64,000 bases of DNA from Sinotaia quadrata (taxonomy: Eukaryota; Mollusca; Gastropoda; Architaenioglossa; Viviparidae), in the NCBI GenBank assembly GCA_028829895.1, contig CM054177.1:38718564-38782563 (forward strand). The letters are read 5' to 3'. The notes under the pieces are model-generated. The model did no database searches. It was given only the letters and a program-made list of their open reading frames with translations, and had not been told where the DNA came from. How positions within the stretch are numbered: position 1 is the stretch's first letter; every line of letters starts with the position of its first letter. The position numbers and the translations under genes were made by a program. This document shows, piece by piece, positions 10,600 through 22,048 of the stretch.

Positions 10600-11341
10600 T
10601 CATGACTTGAAGAAGCATTTTTTGGACAGATTTTCAGATCTTGACAGAATTGAAGTGACATTCTTCTGTTCCAGAATCCATTTGATTGTAACCTTGATAA
10701 TATGCCAGTTGAACTACAGTTGGAGCTCATTGATTTGCAAGCAAATGACTTGTTGAAAGAGAAGCACAGAGAAGGAAAACTTGTTGAATTATACCACTGC
10801 TTACCTGATGTTGGGTTTCCAATGAAGAAAGTTGCCGGTGATATGGCATCAGTGTTTGGAACAACTTATGTCTTTGAGCAAACATTTTCAAAAAATGAAG
10901 TATGTGAAGTCAACACATCAAATGAGATTGACTGAGGAACATTTGAAAGCAATTCTCTTGATTGGATGCAGCAATTCCAAGCCAAACATTGATAATATCT
11001 TGAAAGCCAATCATCAATTTCACAAACCTCACTAACCCTTTTTGCTGCTTAGTTTGTGAGATTTGGATATGTGCACACTAAGTCTGATGTAACTATCTAT
11101 GTAGCTAACGTTGCCTTCTTTGATAACTATTTTAGTAAATAAATATGTTGGATGTCTTTGTTTTTCGAGCATTGCATGCCACTTGTCAATGATTAACATG
11201 GGATGCTAAACTTAGTTTTTCGTCTTTTTTCCCAGAGCTTTCGTTCTGGCTTGCAAGTATTGTACAGAATGATTATGCGGCCCATGCTCGTCACTTTGTC
11301 AGTTATCCGGCCCACTGTGGAAAAAGTTTAGTGACCCATGC
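10600..11341 (+). mobile_element. Third hAT-type element fragment
   Basis: A hAT transposase C-terminal remnant is followed by an end of the form 'aagtttagtgacccatg', whose complement (CATGGGTCACTAAACTT) resembles hAT termini. No matching left terminus or target duplication was found, so it is probably truncated on the left. Start coordinate is approximate. It is a different family from the 4.6-6.3 kb pair, judging by its end sequence. Confidence 0.6.
10687..11035 (+). pseudogene. hAT transposase C-terminal fragment
   Basis: Frames covering this stretch contain LQLELIDLQANDLLKEKHRE and FGTTYVFEQTFSKN, then after a frame change EEHLKAILLIG. These are conserved blocks of the C-terminal dimerisation region of hAT transposases. 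At least one frameshift and the missing N-terminal part make it non-functional. Confidence 0.75.
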
Positions 11342-11479
11342 TCTAGAACTGTCACTCTTCTATTTTACATTATCTATTTTTCATCTTTCTAACATATGTG
11401 GCCAGCCAGAAGGTGTGTTTTGGAGATTAGACTAAAGTTATGGGTGGTCGCGGTGGAGAATTAACATCTTGCCCATCTC

Positions 11480-11700
11480 CCAGCAAAACGTCACAAGTAT
11501 ATACTGAAATGTCCCTCAGTAACCTGTCCATTTACTTAGTACTAATGTGTCAATAATAATCCGCGTGTTGAGTATATACTGATATGTCCCTCAGTAACCT
11601 GTCCATTCACTTAGTATTGATGTGTCAATAGTAGTCCGTGTGTTGAGTATATACTGAAATGTCCATCAGTAACCACTCTGTTTAGAGTCCACTGATTTGT
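11480..11700. repeat. About 74-bp tandem repeat, 3 copies
   Basis: Units share 'agtatatactgaaatgtccc' and 'tcagtaacctgtccatt'. A second duplication follows at about 11740-11950 (shared 'accattttatgaatttg' and 'ttgctattgttactcagg'). Intron 2 of gene B. Confidence 0.75.
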
Positions 11701-12534
11701 CACTCAGAAACTATGTCTGTTTAATGTGGATGTTGCACTTACCATTTTATGAATTTGATGTTGCTATTGTTACTCAGGATTATATTCATATGTTGGAAAA
11801 ACTTACATTTTCATTAAAGTGTCTGTTTAGTGTGTTCTAATTTTTAACCTCTTAATTCTGATTACCATTTTATGAATTTGTTGTTGCTATTTTTACTCAG
11901 GTTTATATTCTTGTGTTGGAAAAACTTTAATTTTCATTTTCATATGCAAATAAATGCTATCCTTTCATAGACAGTGATTGACCACTACAACTCATCAAAA
12001 GAAACATGTCAGGAATTATACATTCATTTGAGTAAAATGGGATATGTTAATTTCAGATAACATTGAAAATGCTAACATAAAATGTTCACTGCTGCAATCG
12101 TGAATTATATGTCATATGTGTGTGTGTGTGCAAGAGCATGTGACATAATTTTGCAATTATGTGTATATATTACTATGTGAGAAAGAGTAAATGTAAATAT
12201 ATAGAGAGGCTTAACAGTTACTGTGCAAACAGTATAAAATTAATAAATTATTTCACCAGTCCCACAAAAATCTTAATACTTTTTCTTACAAAAGCAATGT
12301 CTCAAGAACAAGGGGTTAAAATTTAAATAGTTTTCTACTTTCTATCATTAGCCAGGAATCAAATACCATAAATAGTAATTGACTGCTCTGTAATGTCTCG
12401 TTGCTAATGCATTGGAATGGCACATACATTGAGAAAGTTGAAGGGATGGAAACACACAAACACATTCACATTCAAAAACTCATACACATAGGCACACACA
12501 AACAAACTCATATATAAATTAACATTAGGATTTT

Positions 12535-12680
12535 CTGTACATAGAGCTAATAATACAAAATTAGAAACACAATTTAAGTTTACCTAAATCTCAATTAATC
12601 CCAATAGTGAGTAAATGGGCAAATACACAATGTATAAATATTTTATACAGAAATTAATAAAAGACTTACACACAAAAACT
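12535..12680. repeat. Dispersed direct repeat, copy 1
   Basis: Matches 15225-15362 at high identity, with shared 'agctaataatacaaaattag' and 'tttatacagaaattaat'. The copies lie 2.7 kb apart in the same orientation, one in intron 2 of gene B and one upstream of its start codon. Class unknown. The interval 11950-12535 shows nothing recognisable except a short TG run near 12115. Confidence 0.7.
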
Positions 12681-12839
12681 CATATATATGTGTATGCGTG
12701 AAAATGTGTGTACTCAAATAAACAGGAGAACACATAAATTGTTTGCTCAGATTACATTTGTAAAAATTAACAAAATATATAAACTTTCATATTTTAGCCA
12801 TAGGATACAGATATAAGGAAAGTTTTCAGATAGATTGCA

Positions 12840-13133
12840 ATTAAAAGAAAAAAGTTAAATTTAATATACTAATTAAACAAGTCATAAGGATACAGTTTTA
12901 GGTAACTTGCATGTTTACAAGCAAAAGAGCTAAATTGTATATGCAAATTAAACTAGCCATAAGGATAGAGTTTTCAGGTAGCTTGCATATTTACAAACAA
13001 AAGAGTTAAATTTTATACAATAAAAAAAAAGTATAATAATTAAACTAAGCCGTAAGCATAGTTTTAGATAGCTTGCATGTTTACAAACAAAAGAGTTAAT
13101 TTTATATTCTAATTAAACAAGCCATAAGGATAC
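12840..13133. repeat. About 70-bp minisatellite resembling the exon 2 donor
   Basis: Four to five units contain 'gccataaggatacagtttt' and 'gcttgcatgtttacaaac'. The last unit runs into exon 2, whose real junction reads (minus strand) CGAAACT then GTATCCTTATGGC. The other units read CTAAAACT then GTATCCTTATG. The unit therefore includes the splice donor and a few exon bases. Confidence 0.85.
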
Positions 13134-13191
13134 AGTTTCGGCGGAGGTAGTGTAAAAGTGTCATCTCAGGATCAGGATCAAAAATCTCCTC
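13134..13191 (-). CDS. XDH: Gene B exon 2
   Basis: The 58-bp exon encodes residues 17-36. DPDPEMTLLHYLRRN matches the family block DPETTLLAYLRRKL. The acceptor is GGAATAG before GAGGAG. The donor GTATCC leaves one base of a Leu codon completed in exon 3, which restores the 'LxLxGTKLGCG' context. Confidence 0.93.
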
Positions 13192-13193
13192 CT

Positions 13194-14674
13194 ATTCCAT
13201 TAACATCACAATTACTTCAAGGCCCTTAAATGTTTTCTTACACTAAGTATCATAAATTATAATATCACAGTTAGTTAATGATTATTAAACTTTTTGTTGC
13301 TTCTTGTAACCATCAGCAACAATTATAACATCATAATTAATCCTTTGTCTAAAATTCAACAAATGTGACTTTTCTTTTAACCAGCAACAATAATTACAAT
13401 ATTACAATTAATTTGCTGTTCATTTTTTTAAAACTAATAATATCAAAATTAATTCATGGCTGTTAAACTTTCTCTGGTAATCACCAGTAATTTTTCTATT
13501 TCAGGCTGTTACATATTTATAATAATTAATATACAGTCATTTTTCTATTGCATACTGTTACATATTAATAATATGTAATTTCATATAAAATTTGTGTTCA
13601 ATAATTATAACTTTAAAGTTTTTTCTTTGTTCTACTTCTTTTAAAGTAATTTTCACTGCAAATTGATCTCTTTGTCCAGGTGGTTGATTGCTGAGTGTAA
13701 TGGTATTTGTATCAATTCTGTACTGTTTTTTTAAGTTATTGTGATTATATAAACATACATTTCATATATCGTTTCCCAAAACAAACAATAAATACTAGCA
13801 TCTGATAAAAAAAAGTAATTTATAAAGACATAACTTAAAATAATCTGAAAAGATGACTTGATTTCTTAATTTAATTAATTGTGTAGTTAAATATGTTATC
13901 TATTATTACAAAGCTCTTCAGTTTTATTTTTATATTCCCCAAATCCCAAGCCAAGTTGCAATTAAATTAGAAAAAATCTTTCAAGCATAAGACATTGTTT
14001 TGAATCTTGCTGAATTCTTGTTAAATTCTTCTTGCTGAATTCCTTAATCTTTAATTAATTAATCTTATTAAAGTCTTTTTGATGATTTCCTGAATTTTGC
14101 TGATAAATCTCGCTAAATTCTTACTAACGAAAACCCAAATCTTGCATTTGCTGAGTTCCTGAATCGCACTAATTTTTTTCTTCCAGATATCTCAGATCTT
14201 ACCGAATACTGCTAAAGTCTTCTTGGCAAAAACATGAATCTTGCTGAATTCCTTATTCAAACAAGATACTTGTTTTCTATAGCTTGTTTTTATATCTTTG
14301 AATTCCTTTGAATATGTTTGAATTCCTTATTCAAACAAGATACTTGTTTTCTATAGCTTGTTTTTTTTAATATCTTCTGAAGCAGTCAATCAGTATTTCA
14401 AAACTTAACTACATTTTAAAATAACCTGGTTGTAAAACAGATTTTTATATAAGTGATTTAGGAGTATTGACCAATATAATAAGATTTTAGTTTTCTTTGG
14501 CTGAATGACTTCTTTTTTTTTTAACTCTAATTGTTATACTTTATTTTCCCTTATATTGATTATAAAATGCTTTATAGGAACTCAATGCTATATAATTTTC
14601 ATAAAACCTTTTTACAAGATTCAAAGTCCCTGCAACATTTAGACAGACTGACAGAAAACTATTTCACTTCATAC
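13194..14674. other. Intron 1 of gene B, AT-rich, no gene
   Basis: Very AT-rich. Around 13990-14260 there are degenerate 'cttgctgaattcctt'-like repeats. A direct duplication of about 38 bp ('attcaaacaagatacttg' plus 'ttttctatagcttg') lies at about 14254-14367. No coding exon recognised. Confidence 0.7.
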
Positions 14675-14722
14675 CTTCTTCCCATTGACAAAAAACACAA
14701 GTGGGAGCTTGCTAGTGTCCAT
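14675..14722 (-). CDS. XDH: Gene B exon 1 with initiator ATG
   Basis: The 48-bp coding exon gives MDTSKLPLVFFVNGKK, the canonical N-terminus of xanthine dehydrogenase (LVFFVNGKK). The ATG at 14720-14722 has G at -3 and G at +4. The in-frame codons upstream reach a stop within seven codons, so no longer start is available in this exon. The donor is GTATGA. The exon probably extends upstream as 5' untranslated sequence to a splice acceptor such as GTCAG at about 14740. Confidence 0.92.
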
Positions 14723-15086
14723 GTCTATGACCTTTGCTGACTTGGTTAATTAACAAGCAGTTGAGAAAGCTGTACCACTGACTAGATGACAAGTCACACC
14801 CAACTTATAGAATTTCCTTCTGCCTTGGATTTAACTGATATGTTGTCTGGAAAACAAATCTGTGCATAATTATATTATATACAGCAATGCAGCTACAGTG
14901 CATACTGAATTCATTTAATTTATATTCTTTAGTAAGACAATTTGTTAAAGGTCTTATAAAATCTGTGTATGTGCACTGTTTGTGTGTGTTTTTTTGTGTG
15001 TGAAAGAGAGAGAGGATAAATAAATGAACAAGCTTGTTTACTGATTAGGTCCATTACCTATTTTAAAGACAGATTGGTTATAAATC

Positions 15087-15087
<1 letters not shown>

Positions 15088-15182
<95 letters not shown>
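15088..15182. repeat. (TG)n microsatellite
   Basis: About 45 uninterrupted TG dinucleotides just upstream of the gene B start codon. It is followed at 15225 by the second copy of the dispersed repeat seen at 12535. Confidence 0.97.
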
Positions 15183-15185
<3 letters not shown>

Positions 15186-15224
15186 TGTATAAAAATGTAT
15201 ATAAAAAAAACAACTATAACAGGA

Positions 15225-15362
15225 GGTACATAGAGCTAATAATACAAAATTAGAAACACAATTGATTTACCTAATCCCAATTAATGTCAATAGCTTATAA
15301 ATGGGCAAACACATAATGTATAAGTATTTCATACAGAAATTAATAGAAAACATACACACAAA
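15225..15362. repeat. Dispersed direct repeat, copy 2
   Basis: Counterpart of 12535-12680 in the same orientation, including 'agctaataatacaaaattag'. The interval 15370-15700 holds nothing recognisable. Confidence 0.7.
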
Positions 15363-15704
15363 ATATTTTAAATAAACTTTTCAAGGGTACAAACAGTAAA
15401 ACTCAAAACAGACTTAGTTTACTTGAAAAAAAACAAGCAAAATAATATGATCAAATAAGTTATTTTGCATACTCTATTAATCATCACAACTATAAGAGTT
15501 TGTATAAAACTCTTAAAAACAATGATCAAAGTGATAACATTAGCTAGGATAAAAGAAATCAATAATTTAATGATGGAAATATTGATTTCTACTTTTGAAA
15601 GGCTATAGCAAGATAAGAAAAATGTATGTGACCTGTGATGAAAGTACAAAAAATTAACTTCATTAAACCACAAAAGTGAACTAATATAAAAACTTCTGCT
15701 GAGT

Positions 15705-16610
15705 TATTTAGCACGTGTATGTGCTTAGGTACATTTACATGTATATCAGTTTGTGCTTTAGATACTTTTGCATGTGTATCAGTATGTGCTTAGATACTTT
15801 TGTACATCTGCATGTTTATGTACTTTTGCAAGTGTATCAGTATGTGCTTAGGTACTTTGCAACTGTATCAGTGTGTGTTTACATACTTTTGCACATGTAT
15901 CAGGGTGTGCTTGATACTTTTGAATGTGTTTTGTATGTGCTTAGATACTTTAGAATGTGTTTTGTATGTGCTTAGATACTTTTGAATGTGTTTTGTATGT
16001 GCTTAGATACTTTAGAATGTGTTTTGTATGTGCTTAGATACTTTTGAATGTGTTTTGTATGTGCTTAGATACTTTTGAATGTGTTTTGTATGTGCTTAGA
16101 TACTTTTGAATGTGTTTTGTATGTGCTTAGATACTTTTGAATGTGTTTTATGTGTTAGGTACTTTTGCACTTGTATATGCTTACATACTTTTGCATGTCT
16201 TCTGTATCTATTTAAGTACTTTTGCACTTGTATATGCTTACATACTTTTACATGTCTTCTGTATCTATTTAAGTACTTTTGCACTTGTATATGCTTACAT
16301 ACTTTTGCATGTCTTCTGTATCTATTTAAGTACTTTTGCACTTGTATATGCTTACATACTTTTGCATGTCTTCTGTATCTATTTAAGTACTTTTGCACTT
16401 GTATATGCTTACATACTTTTGCATGTCTTCTGTATCTATTTAAGTACTTTTGCACTTGTATATGCTTACATACTTTTGCATGTCTTCTGTATCTATTTAA
16501 GTACTTTTGCACTTGTATATGCTTACATACTTTTGCATGTCTTCTGTATCTATTTAGGTACTTTTGCACTTGTATCAGTATGTGCTTAGGTACTTTTGCA
16601 CATTGTTAAA
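15705..16610. repeat. Compound minisatellite: 31-bp units then seven 57-bp units
   Basis: To about 16145 the unit is 'tgcttagatacttttgaatg' plus 'tgttttgtatg' (31 bp). From 16145 to 16610 a higher-order 57-bp unit alternates 'ttaagtacttttgcacttg' with 'tatgcttacatacttttgc' and a 'atgtcttctgtatcta' spacer, seven times with almost no change. Since 57 is a multiple of three, the array is open in several frames on both strands. Those frames have no other sign of being genes. Confidence 0.92.
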
Positions 16611-16614
16611 TTGA

Positions 16615-17880
16615 TGGAAATGACCCGGCCTTGGGCACTCTTTATGATGGTATTTTTTTGTAAGTGTCTGAGTTGGAGTAAACACTTGAGTTGAGAATAT
16701 GCTAGAAATTGCTGATGTATTGCAAATTAGTTCAACTGGGTGAGTAGTTTTTATTATCCAATTGTTAATATTTACAAGAATGAGACCAGCCAATTGGCTA
16801 AGATAAAAAAGTTTACCAACTATAGAAAATTCTATTGTCTAATCACTTGAATTTGGTGGCAAAGAAGTCTGGTCTTGAAAGGTGGCCTTAGCTTAGTGGT
16901 AAGTTAACTGACTGGTTGAGAGAGAATGCTTAGAAATATTTGTTGCATTTTTGCTATTGATGTGCTATACTTGTGTTTTATGTAGAGATGTGTTATGTGT
17001 GTAGACTATTGTATATAGAGAGAGACTATATTTGAAATATGATGCTTATATATAATATACAAACACTTCACATTGTTCTAGTGAAACCATTCATAAAACT
17101 ATAAGGCTGTATTTATTCAGCTGTCTGCATGTATCAGGCTAATAAATACTGTTGCAGGAAACTGTAAGTTAAGACTTGAATGTAAGAATAAATGAAGATG
17201 GAGTAAGCTGGAAACTTAGCGAGTGTTCCTTGATTATATTTTATAGGGACAAGCAGCCTTTCTTTCCATGTATTATTTGAATCTCTGGTTTACTGATTAT
17301 AAACCGCTGCAACCATGGTAGATGCGAGGAGCCTCTACTGCAGTGTATGATTGTAAAAATACAAGGTGCTCCATTGATGTAAGACAGCAGTGTATCACCT
17401 ACTATTTGCTTAGACCATAGTTTGTACAACATAGGCCTACTATTTGCTTAGACCATAGTTTGTATAATATAGGACTACTACTGTGTAAAACTCAGTCATT
17501 AGTGCATCCCTCTTGAAAATATATTAAATGAGCATAATTTCAAAGCTGCTGAGCTATGAGTTAAAATTTAAATATAATTGACATCCGATATAAAGTCAGT
17601 AAGTTGCATGTATATTTCTATTACCAGTATAAATTAGACTGCTATGAATTTTAAACCATCATTGTCATTTTCACTATGCTATTTATAATTAAGTATTTAT
17701 TAATGATTCATTGTCTTTCGACTTTTTTCTTACTCATTAATAATAATCAGCCAGAATCAATAAAATGACTCTTCCATCAAGCAGTTTTCTTTGTTTCTTA
17801 ACTTCAGCCGACATTGTTGAGTGCTATAAATGCTCTCCTGTGCATACTATCTACGGTAGCCAGTGAGCTATATATAAATG
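16615..17880. other. Intergenic, no gene
   Basis: No exon recognised. A short direct duplication, 'tactatttgcttagaccata', occurs at about 17398 and 17440. The segment 16884-16910 resembles a tRNA-derived A box but has no B box. Confidence 0.6.
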
Positions 17881-17984
17881 GAGAGGACATCCATTAATAG
17901 CAAAAAGAGCACATTCGACTTTGAACAGGTGAGCAGATCAGACATGTTCTGAAGGAGCTCATCCTTCAGATTATCAAGAAAACA

Positions 17985-18165
17985 GCAAAAGAGAAACACC
18001 CAAGCATCAGTTAGTGCACCACACCTAAGCCTTTTTTAGGGTAGGCAGGGAAAACAGCTATAGAGAAACGAAACACCCAAGCATCAGCTAGTGCACCACA
18101 CCTAAGCCCTTTTTAGGGTGGGCTGGGAAAACAGCTTTACTGCCTATTCCCAATCCCAAACCCTT
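17985..18165. repeat. About 80-bp tandem duplication
   Basis: Two copies of a segment with 'cacccaagcatcag', 'gtgcaccacacctaagcc' and 'gggaaaacagct', followed by a third partial, diverged copy ('aaacccttttcagggcaggg'). Confidence 0.7.
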
Positions 18166-18399
18166 TTCAGGGCAGGGAGAAAAATCTGCAGTGGAAAAAC
18201 AAATAAACAAAATTTCAGCTTTTGCTACCTTTAAGCTTTTATTAGACAAGCTGAGCCAAAGAAGAAAGAAGATTATGGTGAAGAAGACACTGAAGAAGAA
18301 GATGAAAATATGAAAGAGAAATGTTTACGGGTGGGAAAGATGATGGGGTTTGCTAATGGAAATCAGTGCACCCACTCGACTATACAATATATACTAGAA

Positions 18400-19000
18400 A
18401 TGAAAACTCGACAAAACTCTTAAACAGCTACTGTCCAAAGTCTTCAAAGATGTGCTAGGGGATGAATTTAATGATGGAGTCCTCTTCAAAGTTAGACAAC
18501 TGAGGAAGATACTAAACAGGCACTTCTCCAAATCCAACAAACAACACCCAACATTAGTAGAGACCCAAATCTCACTAGCCCAAACAAGCAAGAAAGAAGT
18601 GGACACAATCATCATGTGGAAAATTCCTCAAAAGCCCAAACTCCACACAGACGTCAACCAGGAAATAGACCCCATCAACTACAACGGGGGATGGGGGGGG
18701 AACCAGATACCAATCACTGTGACCAACAACAAAAATACAAACAATAACCATAACTAAAGCTGGGGGGGGGGGGAACATCATAGAATTGGGGTTTTGTTTG
18801 TTAGTACTATTTAGTAGTAGTGACTTGGTGAAGTGTTCAACTGTCTGGGTTTCTGTTTGTAGCTTTCTGTTGCGGTAAATTTGTTTCTTTTCTTGGAGGA
18901 ACAGTTTGAGTTTCTGTGGAGATAGATCCTGATTTCTCCTTTTATCAAGTCTTGTTAAGGAGACACAAGTACAATCTTCTCTTGACAACAACTATTGGCA
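18400..19000. mobile_element. Possible retroelement fragment with a short open frame
   Basis: A plus-strand frame at 18452-18757 encodes 101 hydrophilic residues ending in an Asn-rich tail, with LRKILNRHFSKSNKQ and KEVDTIIMWKIPQ. I do not recognise it. It could be a fragment of a LINE first open frame. G/C homopolymers at 18685-18700 and 18761-18772 break the surrounding reading. No paralogue to the host gene exons was seen. Low confidence. Confidence 0.3.
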
Positions 19001-19009
19001 GTGACCACA

Positions 19010-19200
19010 TCACATAGTCCAAAGAATTCCTAATATCTGTCACCTACAATATGACCTTGAACTGTTGGAGTGACCAAAAACATATGTCCAGAGAAGTCTT
19101 AATATCTGTCTACTACAATATGACCTTGAAGTTGAAGTGACCAAAACACATATGTCCAGAGAAATCCTAATATCTATTGCTGCAATATGACCTTTAAATG
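19010..19200. repeat. About 60-bp tandem repeat, 3 copies
   Basis: Units share 'acatatgtccagagaa', 'taatatctgt' and 'acaatatgacctt'. Moderately diverged. Confidence 0.8.
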
Positions 19201-19204
19201 GCTA

Positions 19205-19585
19205 GCGGAGAAACTCATTCTATTGGTTTTATATGTCTATTCTACAATGGGAATTTTCCCTACAAATTTTTTAATAAATTTTCAGTTTTATTCTATAACT
19301 TTATGAGGATTTGTTACTTGTAATTTTTATCATTTGGAATGCTAAGAATGCATTTTGTTTTAAATGTTATTAACCTTTTTCTTTATTAAATTTGTGTTCA
19401 TTGTTTCCATCTCACGTTATCTATTTGTGTAGTGTAGCTCCTTTTGTTTGTTTGTTGTAAATTGCAATGATACTGATAGCATAATTTTATTGTTCTCTAT
19501 TTGTGTATATATACCTAGATATATTCAGTCTATTACTGAGTGGGGGCCATAAGTCTAATAACCAGAGGTGTCAACCATATTATCA
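19205..19585 (+). repeat. Dispersed repeat ending 'gagtgggggccataagtc'
   Basis: The segment resembles 49080-49345 in layout and ends with the same 18-bp motif. Upstream both have T-rich sequence with 'cttgttattaat'-like and 'gtaaattgcaatgatactga'-like stretches. Probably the 3' end of a retroelement family (the G-rich run could be a polypurine tract). Class not established. Confidence 0.45.
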
Positions 19586-20179
19586 GTTTAACGGTTGATG
19601 ATATATACATACATAATATATATATATATAAACCAATAGTCCATATCATGCAAAAGCACTTTGTAGAAGTGTTATATACTTAACTAATAAAAATTGGGCA
19701 TTATACATTTAACATTATCATAAAGTCACCCCAAGTACCTCATGCCACTCTCAGTGACACTGCTAACTTTATTTCAGCTCTCTTTCATTTAACATATGCC
19801 CAAAAGTATCAATCTACTAGATCCACTCAAGCTTTGAGATTAAATTGCCTGCCATTTTAAATTAAACCGTACATATAATATCCATTCAGTAGATGTATAA
19901 TTTAATCATTTGTTCCAACTAAAAACATCAGCAAGCTGAATTAAAGGGACAGGGATTACACTCATTAGCTGAGCCTCTACTCAATATAATTAAAGTTCGA
20001 TTACAGATCTATCTGAAAGGCAGGTAATGAAACCCAACCATAAAATATTACTTCTCATTCTGCTCATGCTGACTACCAAGAAATATGTCTAAAATAATGC
20101 TTATTTTCTTTGCTTCCAAGCATTCAATTCTACTTTTTTCTAGTGTAAAACTTAGAACTGCTGATATTTTCAAGCAACT

Positions 20180-20815
20180 GGTAAAAATATGTATTTTTTG
20201 TACTCCAGGTCATCAATGTAAATAGGTATTTTTTGCTTCCAGGCCACCATGTAAATCTGTAACTTTATTATTCCCAGACAACCATATTATACACATTTTA
20301 TTACTTCTATATAATCAGTGTAAATAATCACCTTTATAACTCCCATGTAACCAGCATAAATTAAAAATATATTTTTTAATAATACCAGGGAATTAGTATA
20401 AATAAATACTTCTTATACCTCTAGGTAATCAGTCATCAATGTAAATATGTACTTTTATACTTCCAGGTTTCTGATAGAAATACATATATTTTATACTTTC
20501 ACTGTTTCAGACATCCACTGTGATTTCCAATTTTTTTATGCTTTTTTTTTAGGCAAACAATGCAAATTACTGACTTTTTATACTTCCAGGAAATGAGGAA
20601 TCTGACAGAAATACATATATTCTTTTTATACTTTCAGACATCCACTACAATTTCCTATTTTTTACATGCTTCTGAGTTCTACTCTAGGCAAACAATGCAA
20701 TTACTGACTTTTTATACTTCTAAGAATCCAACTGAAATACAAATATTTTATAACTGTGATTTCCTATTTTTTTACACTTCTAGGCAAATAGTTGTTGTTG
20801 CTATATTGTTAACTT
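20180..20815. repeat. Degenerate repeats with 'ttttatacttccagg' core
   Basis: More than ten diverged copies of 'tttttatacttccagg' and 'cagtgtaaata', plus a larger duplicated block at about 20460-20640 and 20650-20800. No gene. The interval 19590-20180 shows nothing recognisable. Confidence 0.6.
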
Positions 20816-20821
20816 TTGCTC

Positions 20822-21200
20822 AACAGAAATTGCAAGAAAACTTTTCATCTTCTTGATGTTCTCAGTTTTTGGAGGATTCCTGTGGAGCCTTCCTTTCTTC
20901 TCTTGTAATTTTTGTATTCAGGGAGGGTAGTTAAAGGGGTGTTTTGCTGCTGTTGGCGTGTTGTTACTTCATGCTTGCATCTTGCTATGACTATTAAAAT
21001 CCCCTTCTTTTTCTAAATTATATTATTTTTTAATTTTTTTTTTTGCCGTTTTTGTTAGGTTTTTTCTTTAGAGATGGAATAAGTTTGCCTTGTGCTAGGT
21101 GGTGGAAGTGTGAGCTTTAGATTTTGTCATCTTGGGTGATGTATTGCTTGTGTGGATTTGTTGTGGCTGTAGTAGTGTGAGTTGTATCTTCAAGATATTT
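20822..21200 (-). mobile_element. LINE 3'-end copy (module a)
   Basis: The block at 20822-20950 contains 'cttttcatcttcttgatg', 'ttctcagttttt' and 'gagccttcctttc'. It matches in opposite orientation the 3' end of the LINE at 44360-44490 and, in the same orientation, 28440-28590 and 46605-46740. The T-rich sequence to about 21200 is probably more of the same element. No coding sequence. Confidence 0.65.
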
Positions 21201-21334
21201 TTTTTATTTTATTTTTTAGGTAAACAGTGCAACTACTGACATTTTATACTCCCAGGAATCCAAAAGAAATACTGTGTTTTTTTATCTTTTTGTTTTGGCT
21301 AGTCAAATCATGAAGTGCCAATACTTACCAAGTT

Positions 21335-21605
21335 TTTTTCTATCAAAATTACTCGTTACATGCTAACACTAGTTCATGTTACTCGCTACATGTTGACATT
21401 ATTTGAATATTTCATGTTACTCATTGCATTTTGACATTATTTCATGTTAGTCATTGCATTTTGACATTATTTCATATTACTAATACTAGCTGCATGTTGA
21501 CATTATTTCATATTATTCGTTGTACGTTGACATTATTTCATATGTTACTCATTGCATGTTGACATTATTTCATTTTACTAGCTACATGTTGACATTGTCA
21601 GTGTT
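21335..21605. repeat. About 30-35-bp minisatellite
   Basis: Seven or eight units of 'gcatgttgacattatttcat' plus 'attactcgtt', diverged. Intergenic. Confidence 0.8.
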
Positions 21606-21931
21606 AGTGTAGGATGCAACTCGTCATCAGCTAATTATCAGTGTTTTGATTGCAATTAATAAATGAAACAATGTCAACAGTAACGAGTAACATATGGTCA
21701 ATGTATAACAAGCAACATGAAATAATGCCAACATATAAACGACGACAATAATTATTAAACAATTGCACTTACTCAGTAGTGTCCACAGCTGACTAGTGAC
21801 ACACTTCAATTTTATTTTATATTTCAATCCACAGACGGGCTAAGTCACTCACGACAGTGGTGTCTAAATATAGATCAACAGTGTAAATGAAAAGGCACTG
21901 AATGATAACTTTCCTTCCGTTTAATACTTAC

Positions 21932-22048
21932 AAAGGCGTTTGTTGATTTCGCGACCGGATAAAGATGCATCATACAGCAACTTGACTCTTATACCGAAAC
22001 AGTTTAAGGTCAAGGCTATTTGATTCACAAAGCTATCGTCTATAAATA
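21932..22048 (-). promoter_or_regulatory. Candidate gene B promoter and noncoding first exon
   Basis: On the minus strand a TATA-like TATTTATA (22041-22048) lies about 110 bp upstream of a consensus splice donor, GTAAGT, at 21926-21931. Sequence around 21930-22330 has clearly more CpG than the surroundings, and an ATGGCGG motif lies just upstream at 22066-22072. The arrangement fits a TATA box, a noncoding exon of about 85 bp and a 7-kb intron to the ATG exon at 14722. This is inference: no transcript evidence exists here, and other promoters are possible. Confidence 0.35.

Larger units (their letters stand above)
693..14722 (-). other. XDH: Gene B: second xanthine dehydrogenase-family gene, 5' part (7 coding exons, 3' end outside window)
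   Basis: Seven minus-strand exons join in frame to 190 residues: 14675-14722, 13134-13191, 9615-9711, 8957-9056, 6400-6526, 3937-3998 and 693-770. They encode the two [2Fe-2S] domains that pass electrons from the molybdenum centre towards FAD. Cluster II cysteines are C45, C50, C53 and C72; cluster I cysteines are C112, C115, C147 and C149. Spacing matches animal xanthine dehydrogenase and aldehyde oxidase. All introns are GT-AG. The FAD and molybdenum domains continue off the left edge, so xanthine dehydrogenase cannot be separated from aldehyde oxidase here. That gene A is a xanthine dehydrogenase favours the same for B. It lies downstream of gene A in the same orientation, so the pair looks like a tandem duplication. 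The symbol is a family-level assignment. Confidence 0.88.

Noticed and set aside
16096..16609. Overlapping frames of 150-167 codons on both strands
   Set aside because: Seven 57-bp repeats; equally open on both strands, which argues against coding.
16884..16912. tRNA A-box-like 'ttagcttagtggtaag' suggesting a tRNA gene or SINE head
   Set aside because: No B box, no cloverleaf and no repeat partner found.
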